64,000 nt of DNA from Ailurus styani (Eukaryota > Chordata > Mammalia > Carnivora > Ailuridae), in the NCBI GenBank assembly GCA_002007465.1, contig LNAC01000346.1:2507662-2571661 (forward strand), written 5' to 3'. A model generated the notes under the pieces. It did no database searches. It had not been told where the DNA came from and saw only the letters and a list, made by a program, of their open reading frames with translations. The translations under genes and the position numbers were made by a program. Below, piece by piece: positions 1 through 12,355 of the stretch (its first letter is position 1; every line of letters starts with the position of its first letter).

Positions 1-1527
1 TGAAGTAAACAGATGCCTATAACTTTGAAATAAAGCAAAAGTAATGGACTCATAGCATAATAGCTAGATAGATAGATATATAATAAACCAAGTATAGTAA
101 AATGCTTGTTACAATATCTAGATAGTATGTAGATAGGTGTTCTGTGTAAAAGTGTTTCTACTTTTCTGTATGTTTAAATGTTTACAATAAAACTATAGAT
201 AAATGGAAAATATGTAGATGTAATATAAATTACATATATATATATAATATTATAAATAAATGTAAAATATTTTGCCAGGGCACATCAAGAGGCAGTTATA
301 AATTGAGCTCAACTGTGCTTCATTGGCTCTTGCTTCTAAATGCTAGTGAAGCCTCCAATCTTTAAAAAAAAAAAAAAAGAATGAAAAACAACTATGGCCC
401 AAATGTTTGTGGGAGTACCATTTTTTATAGATATGTGGTTGCTCCTGACATTGATGGGGTTGTCTTGACTTCAACTGTAGATCCAGGATAAGTTCTATAT
501 TATTAGCCTCATCTCAAAGCAATGGGTATGTTATCTAAGAAGGTCCAATTAGAATAAATCTCAGTATGTTTACTCAATAGTTTCAGAAGAGATGTTCTCA
601 CTCACCCAGAAGAGGATCACAATGTATACTACTTCTTCTTCCAAGAGTAGAGCCATTCTGAGAACAGGGCAGAGCCAAGAGAGCCACAGGGAATTGGAGT
701 TGTAGTCCCAGAATTATGGTAGCCTCTGATTCAAAACAACCTGAAGCTGAGGTTATCACTCGTTATTTTACTTCCATAAATTTCCACATTGTTTTAAGAT
801 ATCTCCAATTATAATTTTAAGTCCTCTTCAACCAAAGTCATACCATTATTGCACAAGCTTATGCCTTATATATATTTAAAAAATATTCTGTCATTTAAAA
901 AGTAGTATTCTTTCTTTTGCATGTTCCTATCTACTGTGTTTGCCATTCTTCGGCATGACTTTTGGGTATTATACAGGGTGCTGTGCTGAACAGACCTGAT
1001 ATTTATGCCTGGTATTTTTAGTCCCCTATGCATTATCACCTATTCTTCCAAATTCCACTTCTGTCTTTTACTTACTTGCTGCCTGCTTCCTCTTTGGCTA
1101 TTCCAGTGTACTAGAGGTGCTAAATGGGTTCAAAGACTAGGTTATTACTGGGGAAAATATACTTCTCCTCTGCAGTGTATTAGAGCAGAGCTGTTTGTGC
1201 TCCTAGATCTCAGAAAGATTTCACTGAAACAGATTATAGTTTTGACTTCTGGTAGCCCATCTACTTAGAACTCAGGCGTGAGTCCATGGGTTTTGGATTC
1301 GTAGAAAAATGAAAAAGCAGATATTAAATTACATATAAACCTCCTCTCTGTCCCAATTTTAGGGTTTTGGTATTCCTCAGAGCTTGCCATAATTGAATCT
1401 TTTCTGTTTGGCTGAATTATTCTAGAAGAGTCTTCAATCAGTTGTGCAAATAGCATTTGATGCTACCAGTCAGATATACCTGATATGGCTTAAAGACAGT
1501 CACTGACGTCCTTACCACGCAAAAATT
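1..1527. other. AT-rich sequence, no gene seen
   Basis: Contains a short (TA)n at about 231-246 and an A16 run near 364-379. The 415-760 part is less AT-rich and may be an unrecognised old repeat. Confidence 0.6.
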
Positions 1528-1536
1528 TCATCATCT

Positions 1537-1739
1537 TGGGCACCTGGGTGGCTCAGTGGGTTGGGCCTCTGTCTTCGGCTCAGGTCATGATCCTGGGATT
1601 GAGTCCGGCATCAGGCTCTCTGCTCAGCGGGGAGCCTGCTCCCCACCCCCCGCCCCACACTCTCTGCCTGCCTCTCTGCCTACTTGTGATCTTTCTCTCT
1701 CTCTGTCAAATAAATAAATAAAACCTTTTTAAAAAAAAG
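1537..1739 (+). mobile_element. Can-SINE
   Basis: tRNA-Lys-derived head (GGGCACCTGGGTGGCTCAG), CT-rich middle, AATAAA repeats and A tail. Flanked by a 9-bp target-site duplication TCATCATCT at 1528-1536 and 1740-1748. Carries a C-rich expansion near 1645. Confidence 0.93.
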
Positions 1740-2426
1740 TCATCATCTCGAAAGGGAGGCAGGACACTGTGGTTAGTGGTTAACCTTCCTCTGCTTTAGA
1801 GTCGTGTAGCTTTGGTACGAACCTGAGACTGGCCTATTTATCTAATTGTATAATCGTGGGTAAATTTCTTAAATTTTAAAGGCCTCGGTTTTCTAATCTC
1901 TATGATCTGCATTATTTGCTGTAGTAGCTGCTATCAACATAAGGCTATCAGGCACCTGAATGTGTCTTAAGTGTAAAATATATACTTTGGGAGATTTAGT
2001 ATGAAAAAGAATATAAACTATCTGACTAATATTGTTAAATATTGAATATATGTTGAAACTTTATTTTGGATACATTGGGTAAAGTAAAGCTTGTTAGCAT
2101 TATTGTATCTGTTTCTATTTACTTTCTTTAATTGTACTAGAAAAATTTAAATTATGTAAGTTTTTCACTTATAGTTGAAATAATTACTCAATGATTATAA
2201 ATGAATGAACAGTGATATAATGCTACTCACATTATAATTCTATTGGACAGCATTATTGATGATGATAATGTATATATCATAAAACTATAGTGAAATTTAA
2301 GAAAAAGTTTGTGAAGTTATCAATGGAATTAGCTCATAGTGAAATCCTAATAAACATTAGCCATTTTATTTTTTGGATGAGCAATACACATTAGTAGTAA
2401 TTGTGAAATTAAAAAGTTTGTATCTA

Positions 2427-2617
2427 GGTGGCTCAGTAGGTTAAGTGTCTGCCTTTGGCTCAGGTCATGATCCCAGGGTGCTGGGATCGAGAGAGAACCA
2501 CACCAGGCTCTTTGCTCAGCAGGGAGCCTGCTTGGCCTCTCTCCCTGCCATTCCCCCTGCTTGTTCTCACTGGCTCTCTCTATCTCTCTGTCAACTAAAT
2601 AAATAAAATCTTTTAAA
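2427..2617 (+). mobile_element. Can-SINE, slightly 5'-truncated
   Basis: Starts at GGTGGCTCAG, lacking the first bases of the head. Perfect 16-bp target-site duplication AAAAAGTTTGTATCTA at 2411-2426 and 2618-2633, so the truncation occurred at insertion. Confidence 0.93.
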
Positions 2618-3135
2618 AAAAAGTTTGTATCTAAAGTACATAAAACTTAAAGTACATAAAGTTTGCTAAAGTTTTAGTTAATCCTGAAAAACCAAACTCT
2701 AATCTTTTTCTAATATATTTACTTCGCTACTGGACATAATGAAGCCTTAAATTAGTAACTTGCTTATGAACATTTTATAAATGTCTATGACATAAACACT
2801 GTCATTATTCTAAATAGAAGCTTATGGTTTCTTTTAATAATAATTTTAATTTTAAACTTTTAATAGAGTTCAATGTGACAATAAAGTCAACTCTATTTTT
2901 ATAGTTTATTTAGCAGACCAAGAATCTCAACTCAGATTGTTATAAATTTCCACCATGGTCATTGACAGCTAAACAATAATTACCCTACCCTGCATCTATT
3001 ACTAGCATGGGCTATATATGCCATGTTATTTTTTCTTCATTCTTAATACTTACTCACTTTTGTTCTTTCTCACTCTGATGCGGACTGAAAGAGATCAAAT
3101 TGAAAAACAGCAGGAGATTTAAAAGAATTCCTCAA

Positions 3136-3343
3136 GGGCGCCTGGGTGGCTCAGTGGGTTAAAGCCGCTGCCTTCAGCTCAGGTCATGATCCCAGGGTCC
3201 TGGGATAGAGGCCCGCATCGGGCTCCCTGCTCAGCGGGGAGCCTGCTTCCTCCTCTCTCCTCTCTCTCTGCCTGCCTCTCTGCCTACTTGTAATCTCTCT
3301 CTCTGTGTCAAATGAATAAATAAAATCTTTAAAAAAAATAAAT
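3136..3343 (+). mobile_element. Can-SINE, young mustelid-type copy
   Basis: Full-length head GGGCGCCTGGGTGGCTCAG and the GCCTACTTGTAATCTCTC segment. Perfect 15-bp target-site duplication AAAAGAATTCCTCAA at 3121-3135 and 3344-3358. Little decay, so a recent copy. Confidence 0.95.
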
Positions 3344-3410
3344 AAAAGAATTCCTCAAAACCCAATCAATGCTTTAACTGATTTGATTATCTAGATATAT
3401 AAAAGTGAAA

Positions 3411-3590
3411 GTGGCCCAGGTGGTTAAGCATCTGCCTTCGCCTCAGTCATGAACCCAGGGTCCTGGGATGGAGAGCAGGACCTGCTTCTCCCTCTGCCCC
3501 TCCACCCTGCTCAAGCTCTCTGTCTCTGTCTCTCTGTCTCTCTCTCAAATAAGTAGTAAAATCTTCAAAAAAAAATGAAAAAGAAAAAAG
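3411..3590 (+). mobile_element. Can-SINE, degenerate
   Basis: Head eroded to GTGGCCCAGGTGGTTAAGC; the body keeps CAGGGTCCTGGGAT, a CTCTGTCTC run and an A-rich tail. It starts about 50 bp after the previous SINE's duplication. No clear target-site duplication. Confidence 0.85.
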
Positions 3591-3889
3591 TACAAGTTCA
3601 TGCATGACTGATCCAATTATTTCTTACTTTTCAAAGGTGACATTGTCTCTGTTTATTGTAATTAACCCAAAAGCTTTAAGTTTCTCAATGGAAGAGCATG
3701 TTATTTTATTTTTCCTTTCTTTAGTCTTCAGGAATTAGTACAAATTCACTACATTTTTTTTTTCATTTTCACTACTATATGTGCTTGACAGTCATTAAAA
3801 CCAGACTCCCAAGGCTCAGAAAGATGTTCTCAGCATGCTCAAGCAAAAGGCAAAACACAGGCATTGTTAATAAGGAGCGTGTATTCGTG

Positions 3890-4295
3890 TTCAGGCGCTT
3901 GAAACAATAAACTGTGCTTGAATTTGTGCTCTGTCGTGTATGAACTGTGTCTTTTGGCCAGTTAGATCTAAGGTCTCAATTTTCTCATCTGTAAAATAGC
4001 ACCTGTCAGGGCACCCGGGTAGCTTCGTTTGTTAAGTGTCTGCAGGCCCTGGGGCTCCCTGCTCAGCGGGAAGTCTGGGTCTCCCTCTGCGCCCCAACCC
4101 ATGTGCATGCACACTCTCTCACTCATGCATCTCTCTCTCTCTCTCTCTCAAATAAATAAATAAAACCTTTAAAAAAATGAAAATAAAATAACATCCATGT
4201 TATGGGGTTTTTATGATGATTAAATGAAAAGAATTCCTAGAAAAATGTACTTACTCTGGTTCCTAGAGTATAATGCATACTCAATGTATATGTTT
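3890..4295 (+). mobile_element. MIR SINE, split
   Basis: Left part (to 4008) keeps TTTTCTCATCTGTAAAATAG; right part (from 4179) keeps TGATGATTAAATGA and a GTATAATGCATACTCAATGTA-like end. A Can-SINE sits between the parts. Confidence 0.7.
4009..4178 (+). mobile_element. Can-SINE inserted in a MIR
   Basis: Head GGGCACCCGGGTAGC, internal deletion between head and body, (CT)n and AATAAA tail. It separates two parts of a MIR element, so it is younger than the MIR. Confidence 0.88.
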
Positions 4296-6012
4296 TCCAT
4301 ATTTTAAGTCGTTGGATTATAAGTCACTAATAAACAGTAGAATTCAAAGTGAAAAAGGAGGGATGAGTTGAGTTCACCCTATTTATTAATATTTGATGCT
4401 TTGCAAACGACTTACTCTCCGTGAATTGTAATCCAAGGTTAACATTCCTATCTCACAGCAATAGGTGAGAAATATTGTAGCGATGCTTTGGGTAGCAACG
4501 GATACATAATAGATACTCAGTGAATGGTAACCTTCTCTCTCTTTTTAAATTTTTTTTAACTTAATACCTGAGGAAAAAAGATGCTATTCCTTAAATAAAG
4601 GCTTTTATGTAATGACCATGGGACAAAATTGGTCTCATGAATTTGAACCACTAAATGTCATTTTGAAAAAAATAATAATTATGAGTGATAGAAAGTCTCA
4701 TAAATATTTTAAAAATTGTAATACAAATATAGTTCACTAACAAGTAATATTATAGTTTGCTAACAAATAACACTATAATAACACAAAACTATTAAGTTTT
4801 GTAGTAATAGTAATGTGATAGATATCTTACCGAATTATCTTCTCAAATGCATAGTAAAATTGAAACTGGGATAAGTATCAGAGGTTGCCAGTTTTATTTC
4901 ATTATTTTTTTAAAATAGCTTTTGGGCAAATAGTATTATTTACCAGTAATTCTTCTTCATGACATTCACATTCATAACCTTAATTAATTGGTTCTCACTT
5001 AAAAGTCAGAATCACTTGGTGATAATTTTTAGGTCAGAAAATTTTTTTACTTCCCAAATTACTTCCTAAAATAATTTCTTTTTAGATTCCTGACTGGGTT
5101 TGGATGGACCAGGATAAAAGTCTCACAAAAAGCATGTTCCACCAATGGTCAAATATAAGGACAGTTTACTTTGGAATTTAGAGGATAAAATATTGATTTT
5201 CCTTTTTAAACAGATAAAGGTGTGGTGTAGTGTCAAAAACTCAGTGGTTTATATTCAAATTGGAAAATAAAAGTTTCAATTTACAAAATTATATATCAGT
5301 TTGGATATAAAAATATGATATGTCCAACTATATACAGAGAATATTCCTTTTGCTTATTTCTTTTACAAACCCATTAGGCTCAGAAAATCTTTCCAAATAA
5401 CCAGACTTGTAATTTATAATGCCCCTGATTTAATTGTTAAAAACATGGATGGATAAAAAGGAAAAGAACATAAATTACTCAAGCTGAAGTTTTTTTCAAG
5501 CTGAACTTTCTTAAACAATAATATTGTGCTTTTATACTGGGTACATTAAATGTAATAATAATCACAATAAATACAATTAATTATATATTGTTTTAAATAT
5601 TTCATACTATTTCAAATTTTTTCAAAAATACTGGCTAAGTTTGTATTATGAATTTACATATTTGAAGCACTTAGTGTTCGAAGCGTGTAACGAAAATGAA
5701 AATAATGTTTACACAAAATAACCCTTGAAACACTCCTTCAAAGATCCATAAAACATAAGAGTATATATATTTTCTTACCAAAAATACTATGGAATATTGA
5801 GATGGGTTTGGAGTAGATTTAGATTTCCTGACATGCTCATTAAAGTTACATGGCTGTTTGGTTTTAATGGCTGGAAGAGTTTCTCTCTTACTCTGTATTT
5901 CTTTCTGCCAACAGCATATAACTTAAATGTATGATTTTTATACTTTCATAGCAGTAGCTCTAGTGCTCTGTTTTTTTGTACTATTCTAGTTGATACTGAA
6001 AGGTGGTGAAAC
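4296..6012. other. AT-rich sequence, nothing recognised
   Basis: Dense stops in all frames, many A/T runs; no repeat or exon could be supported. Confidence 0.6.
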
Positions 6013-6021
6013 AGAATTTAT

Positions 6022-6129
6022 CCCAGGAATGCCTGGCGGGCTCAGTCAGTTATGCATCCAACTCTTCATCTCAGCTCAGTTCTTAATCTCAGGGTCGTGA
6101 GTTCAAGCCTCAAGTTGGGGGGGAAAAAA
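6022..6129 (+). mobile_element. Can-SINE, short form
   Basis: Only the tRNA-like part, ending AGTTCAAGCCTCAAGTTGGG and an A-rich tail, with no CT-rich body. Target-site duplication AGAATTTAT at 6013-6021 and 6130-6138 shows it inserted in this short form. Confidence 0.82.
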
Positions 6130-6721
6130 AGAATTTATACCAAATTTCAGAAATCAGATAAAATCTAAAAGCAAATTAAAAAAACATGCAACTCTTTGCT
6201 CTCCTCCAGGATCACAGCCCCGATTTTGACTCTCCTAATGGTCTGCAGGAAACTGAAATTCATTCCCACTGATAAGATATGCATTCTTAGCTTTATAAAA
6301 TGTTTTGCTTGTTTGAAAAGTGAATTTGAGTGATATTAATATTTGTGACACAGTATGCTTCACAATCCATCCTTATAAATAATGTAACTCAATTATTCTG
6401 ACCCTATGCAAAATATTAGTAATTACTTCTTTTCATATAAAATATCAGAAGTTATTTGAGATAACATTTTCCATATACTAAAAGTGTGTTGTGAATATAT
6501 CTCAAATTAACCACTTCAGTGATATGACAATTGAATGTGTGTTTAGATGATTTTGGAAACATTGTGTGAGTCCATTCGTTCAGATAAAGTACTAGTCAGA
6601 TTTGGGGGAGTTTTTTGGATTATATAGTTGAATAAGCACTTAAGAATAGTTTATGTTCTCAGTCAGTTATAATTGTGTCCAAACTAAATATCAAAGATAA
6701 TGTAAAATCAAATGCCATGGG

Positions 6722-6722
<1 letters not shown>

Positions 6723-6762
<40 letters not shown>
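6723..6762 (+). repeat. (GT)20 microsatellite
   Basis: Forty bases of uninterrupted GT, 34 bp upstream of the SINE at 6797. Likely polymorphic. Confidence 0.98.
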
Positions 6763-6763
<1 letters not shown>

Positions 6764-6796
6764 TATCACGGTCTGTCCATAAACAGAATTCTTTCC

Positions 6797-7008
6797 GGGG
6801 GTGCCTGGATGGCTCAGTTAGTTAAGTGGCCGCCTTCAGCTCAGGTCATGATCCCAGAGTCCTGGGATCCAGCCCTGTATCAGACTCCCTGTTCAGTAGG
6901 GAGCCTGCTTCTCCCTCTTCCTCTGCCTGCCACTTCCCATGCTTGTGCTTTCTGTCAAATAAAGAAATTAAATAAGTAAGTAAGTAAATAAATAAATAAA
7001 TAAATAAG
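6797..7008 (+). mobile_element. Can-SINE with expanded (AAGT)/(AAAT) tail
   Basis: Head GGGGGTGCCTGGATGGCTCAG, normal body, then a tail expanded to AAGTAAGTAAGT and AAATAAATAAAT units. The tail is a likely length-variable microsatellite. Confidence 0.92.
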
Positions 7009-7514
7009 CAAAAGAATCCCACATAATCCTTTCTTGTAGAGGTCTCCTCTAAGTACCCTATTTAAAATTGTTTCCCCCAGAGAAGTCTGAAACACACTTC
7101 TTTTTCAAATATTTTCTTCATATCTCTCATATCAGTATTGGGTGTTTTGTCTTTGTGAGAATGTGTGCATGTGTGTGTCATGTGGTCCTTTAAAGGGAGA
7201 CCAGTATGTTGCAATTGATGATTCTGTTCCCAGTTTCCTACCCTTTATAGGCAAAGAAATGGAGTTCAACTTCCAGCTAATACTTTTCTAATGCCTTTTA
7301 TGTGCCCAGCACTTACAGATGCTGAAAATCAGCAGTAAACAAAACAAAGTAAGAATAACAAAGAGCAAAGTAATTACACATGTAAAAATAAACATTAATT
7401 AAAAGCCTATTCTTAATTTAATTATTTATACCATCATGGGGTCATGGATGAAATTTTTAATGTTTGAATGTAATAGTTTATTTTACTTGGCATTTATCTG
7501 CAAAATTCTAATTT

Positions 7515-7620
7515 AGATATGAGGAAAGAACAAGAGAAAATGAATAAGAATAAGATGAAGGGGAAGGAAGTGAAAAAGAAAGAAAATAAAGAAGAAGGAG
7601 GGAGAGGAGAGAGTTGAAGT
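7515..7620 (+). repeat. Purine-rich tract
   Basis: About 100 bp that is nearly all A and G (GGAAAGAACAAGAGAAAATG through GGAGGGAGAGGAGAGAGTTG). Low complexity, no gene. Confidence 0.85.
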
Positions 7621-7764
7621 GAAATGAGCCAAAACTATTTTTTGTCCCAGTAAAACATTAGGTTTAAATATCTTTTTAATACCAATAGGTAAATGGTTTT
7701 GTTTTCCTCCCCCACCTCTTTATACATTTTATCTGTCCCCTAAATAATGTTATCCTCATATATT

Positions 7765-8425
7765 TTTCTCATATATATTGAGGACTAGTTTGCATAATAC
7801 AAATCCACCCATTTTAAGTGTATAGTGTCATTGAATTGTGATGGTAAATGTAATGATAAATGTATAGTCATATAACCTGTCCCACGATCAAGAAAGGAAA
7901 ATGTCCTTTCACCTGAAATACTTTGTGCCCCTTTGCAGTCTATCCTCTCGCCCAACCCTTAGCCCCAGACAACCACTACTCTTTTTCTTTTATAGTAGTT
8001 AGTTTGATTGAATAGGGTTGGCTATAGGTAGTTGGGTAAATAGGAGTGTTACTGTGGTCATGTGGTATATATTTGTTAACTTTAGTAGATACTGCTATGT
8101 GCCAAAGTGGTTATAACATTTTATATTCCAACCAACAGTATATGAAAGTTCTAGTAGTTCCATATTTTTACCTACAGTTGGTATTATAAAACTTTTAGAT
8201 TTAACACTAAGCTTGTCTTTTTGTGCTTGCATTTCCTCGATAACTGGAGGTGCTGAGTATTTTCATGTGCTTATCAATCATTGTATACCTTCTTGTGTGA
8301 AGTGTCTGTTCAGATTCCTTGCCATTTTTATTCATCTGTTTCAGTAAGTGGATTATCTTCTTAGTACTAAGTCGTAAGAGTTGTTTCATATTCTGCCTAT
8401 AAGCTCTGTCAGATACATGATGTGC
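7765..8425 (-). mobile_element. Old L1 3' end, antisense
   Basis: Antisense to the end of L1 ORF2 and 3' UTR: AAATCCACCCATTTTAAGTG, CAGACAACCACTACTC, CCAAAGTGGTTATAACATTT, CAACCAACAGTATATGAAAG and GTGAAGTGTCTGTTCAGAT appear in order. Parts expected between these landmarks are missing. Confidence 0.7.
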
Positions 8426-9000
8426 AATTGGAGTATTTAATCCATTAACATTTGTTGTAATATTTACTATAAATTTTGAATTTATCTACCATTTTATTGA
8501 GTTTTCTTCATGTCTTCTGTGCTTCCCCCACCCTTTTCTTATTGACTTTTTGGGGGGGACTTATTTTAGTATTTTTTAGAATTCTAATTTAATTTTCCTA
8601 TTGTCCTTATTCCTATACTTTGTGTAACTTTTAGCAGTTACATAGGGACTATAGTATATAATTTTAACTTTCCATGTTTCATGGGCAGTGAATATTCTAT
8701 TGATTTATGTATAATATATAAATCTAGTCAATATTTAAGTCCATATCTGGTTTATTTCAGTGTTATTTTCTTTTCTCCTGGAAGTATGCTCCTTTTTTAA
8801 AAATTCTGATTCTTGTATAATCAGTAATTTTGACTATATCCTGGACATAGTGAATATTAACTTGTGAAACTTGTGAACTGAATATTTTCTCAGATAAGTT
8901 TTGTTCCTTTTGTTTAGCTGGCAGATATCTTTGTAGGTCTTGAACTGCATAGTCTGTTGCCTGAGCAGGTGCTGTGACCTAAATTCACATTTCTTGTCTC
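8426..9000 (-). mobile_element. Old L1 internal part, antisense
   Basis: GAGTATTTAATCCATTAACA and TTAGCAGTTACATAGGGACT resemble upstream L1 ORF2 read backwards. It directly follows the L1 3' part at 7765-8425, so the pair is probably one element with a large internal deletion. Confidence 0.45.
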
Positions 9001-10861
9001 TTGTTGAGATACCTTGAGTCTGTCCTGTATATACATAATTTCAGGATCATTCAGAAATGGGAACAAAGTTCAAAAGTCCAATTTTGTTTTGTTTTTCTAT
9101 CTCGATATTCCCCCACTTTTTTTTTTTTAAGCAGTTACACTTCTCCTGGCTTCAGGTTTTTACCCTACCCCTCAACCTCCCTACTACCCCTCAGGACTTT
9201 TGTTTGTTTACTTTATGCACCTTTATGTTGAAACTTAACCCCAGACTAAAAACTGTAAAATCTGAAACTCATTTCTTTTAGAAATGTGCATTTCTCGTGG
9301 CTTAAGGTAGTTTTTGGTTTTGTGTATTTTACTTTTGGCAGATTACTAATTAGGAAAGTTCTAACCTCATCATTTTAATTATAAGTGATGTACTTTCTAT
9401 TCTTCCTTGTAGTGTGTGCACTACACTGATCTAGACTGAACCCAAGAATCCCACTTTGAAAGAAGTAACTGAGTTCCATTAGCAGGAGAATAACTGGGTA
9501 TATACATTTCTAGTCATATACACAGCATTAAGGAATTGAGGAAGGAGAACCACAACACATTTGTTCCTGCTATTAGAAATGATTCAATCCTTGCTGAAAA
9601 TTTCTTTGACTTGGAATTCTGGCATTCCATTTATATAAAGATGCTTCCACCTCAAATTTCTGGTGGAATACATTTATCTTATAACATCCAGTAAAATTTA
9701 AGGAATGATGCCATATTACTAGCTTTCAAAACGTGGAGTATATAAAACAGATGCCTGAAGCACACCGATACATCCATTGTGAATACCAGGCTGTCACCAC
9801 ACCTCCGGCACATCTCCTCCAGGCTCTGCTTCATCTGTCATTGTTAATACATTTCATTTTATAAAGAAATAAAGCAGAGCAGACCATGCTCCTGAATACA
9901 TTTTCCTGTTTAGGGGCCTCGAATGTGCTTCCATTATTATTTTAAGGAATTAACACAGAGTATCAGGCAGTTTCTGACTCAAAGAGCAGTTTTAATGTTT
10001 TCTCTCATGTTACCGTATCTCTGGCATGCAGATGATAAAAAAAGGTCCACATTCCAGATAAACCTTTGAACAATTCCTTGAAATGAACGTATGCCTGTTG
10101 AAGAGAGCTGTCATTTCCCTCTCATCTCTTGGGTAGCAAGGTTTGGGAGGTCTCCTTTCAGATTAACTCTAGAGGACTACATTTGTTGCTCATATGGTCT
10201 CAGTTTACTGATTTGGGAGCATGTGTGCTGCAAGTGTCTACCAGCTTGAAGCACTGACAGATCTGCAATTCCAAGTGAGTTTTAAAATTCTGAATATTCT
10301 ATTTTGCTTAATAAGACTTTCACCATGAAGACAGCAGCCACCCACATACTCAAAGAGGGTAACGTGAAGATGCGGCCTCTGCAACTGAAGTTTTGTTAAT
10401 GTGGGATCACTTCATTTCAGCCTTAGGTTTTGAAGAAAAATTACACCAGCTTGTTACAGTGGTTCTGAAATGTGGTGAATTGTAGAAATTTTTACAAAGA
10501 TACTTCTCACAAAGACCTTGCTATTTGATTAACTAGCATTGCTCTGGTTATTGACTTCAAAAATAAGTGGATGCACTTCCCAATTTATGTTATGAAGTTA
10601 ACGGAGACCTGGTGCCAGAACTTGATATTATAAGAAAAGAAAATAATAAGCTAATATTGCATCATAAATATAAATGTAAACATACTTAACAAGATATTAC
10701 AAATTGGATCAAGCAGTATATAAATTGGATAATCATCACAGCCCATTGGGATTATCCCCCAAATTTAATAAAAATCAAAATAATAACCCTCATCAATTGA
10801 ATTAGAGAGAAAGGCCATTTGTAATCTCAATGGTTAAAAAAACAGCATCTCTTTATAATAT
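9001..10861. other. Mostly unique sequence
   Basis: The first 230 bp may continue the antisense L1. The rest, including the less AT-rich 9770-9850 and 10100-10270, shows no exon with both splice sites. Confidence 0.55.
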
Positions 10862-10870
10862 TAAAATTAA

Positions 10871-11105
10871 GGGCGCCTGGGTGGCTCAGTGGGTTAAAGC
10901 CGCTGCCTTCGGCTCAGGTCATGATCCCAGGGTCCTGGGATCGAGGCCCGCATCGGGCTCTCTGCTCTGCAGGGAGCCTGCTTCCTCCTCTCTCCTCTCT
11001 CTCTGCCTGCCTCTCTGCCTACTTGTAATCTCTCTCTCTGTGTCAAGTGAATAAATAAAATCTTAAAAAAAAAAAAAAAAAAAAAGACAGAAAAAAAAAA
11101 ATAAA
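10871..11105 (+). mobile_element. Can-SINE, young, long A tail
   Basis: Intact head and mustelid-type body nearly identical to the copy at 47403. A tail is over 40 bases with one interruption. Short target-site duplication TAAAATTAA at 10862-10870 and 11106-11114. Confidence 0.94.
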
Positions 11106-11109
11106 TAAA

Positions 11110-12355
11110 ATTAAAATTTTTCTGATCATCAAGAGATGCCATTAAGGAAATGAGTAAACAAAGGATGACGGTCTTTGATAAAGTATTCAGTCACATGTTA
11201 AATAACTTGTATCCAAAATACATGAAAAAAACCTCCCACAAATTAGTAGTCTCCAAAATGGGCAAAAGACTTGAATAAATACTTTACAAATGGAAGATAC
11301 AAATGGGCAATAAAAAATGAGAAAGTGTTCAGTATTATTAGTTATCAGGGGGATGCATATTAAAATTATAATATTAATTCAGACCAATACATCCATTTCA
11401 GACCCAGTAGAATGACAAACAAAAATGGCTGATGACGCTAGTATTGGTGAGAAGTTGAGTAACTCATACTTTGCTGGTGAGAATGTAAACTTGTCAAGTA
11501 CTTTGAAGAACTGTCTGCAAGTTTCTTATAAAATTGAATATACTTTTAGCATATGACCCAGTATATACCAAAAGGGATGAAAACATATCCGCACAAAAGT
11601 TCATACAAAAGTGTTCATAGCAAGGGTGCCTAGGTGGCTCATTTGGTTGGGCATCTGCCTCTTGATTTTGGCTCAGGTCATGATCTAGGGGTCTTGAGAT
11701 CAATCCCTGCATTGGCTCTACACTTAGTGGAGAATCTGCTTGAGGATTCTCTCTCCCCCTGCCTCATCCCCTGCTTGCATGCATACACTCTCTCTTTTTC
11801 AAATAGATAAATAATATTGAAAAAAAATTAAAAACATTCATAAAAGTGTTATTCATAATAGCCAAAAATTGGAAATTTAAATGTTCTTCAGCCAAAGATA
11901 AACAAATTGTTGTTTCTTAATCTAAAGATTAGATCTAAAAATCTTTAAAGATTATCTAAAGATAACCATAATATATCAACATACTCTATAATATGAGATG
12001 ATATAATATAATATAATATTCGTAATATACCATATGCCCTGAAGTTTAAAAAAAAAAATGAGCTGTTGACCAGTTAAGAATAGGGAAGAATATTATGTAA
12101 GCAAATGAAGCCAGACACAAAACAATAAAGAGTGATTTCATTTATCTAAATTCAGATAGAGAAACTAACTAACCTATGATTTTAGTGATTTTGATAATGA
12201 CATGACAGGACATTCTAGGAGCTTGGTAATGTTCTAAATTTTGATGGAAGTGTTAGTTTCAGTGATGTATGCATTTATCAAAATTCATTGAACAATTAGG
12301 ATCCATGCTTTTAATTGCAGGTTAGTTATACCTCACTTGAAATAAAAAGAATAGC
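11110..12355 (+). mobile_element. Old L1 (L1ME-like) 3' end, split
   Basis: Sense L1 order: ATGGGCAAAAGACTTGAATA, ACTTTGCTGGTGAGAATGTA, the Can-SINE at 11625-11829, ATAGCCAAAAATTGGAAAT, GAAGCCAGACACAAAAC and ATGTATGCATTTATCAAAAT. Ends near ACCTCACTTGAAATAAAAAG. An AT repeat lies near 11995-12030. Confidence 0.75.
11625..11829 (+). mobile_element. Can-SINE inside an old L1
   Basis: Older type with TCTTGATTTTGGCTCAGGTC in the head and GCATGCATACACTCTCTC in the body. It interrupts an L1 3' region (11110-12355) just before CATTCATAAAAGTGTTATTC. Confidence 0.9.

Noticed and set aside
10871..10960. tRNA-like sequences in SINE heads
   Set aside because: They are degenerate tRNA-Lys-derived SINE promoters and not tRNA genes.
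10830..11142. Frames reading AWVAQWVKA or similar here and at 27148, 40504, 43654, 47287
   Set aside because: These are translations of the Can-SINE head and body; repeated peptide similarity comes from the SINE and not from a gene family.
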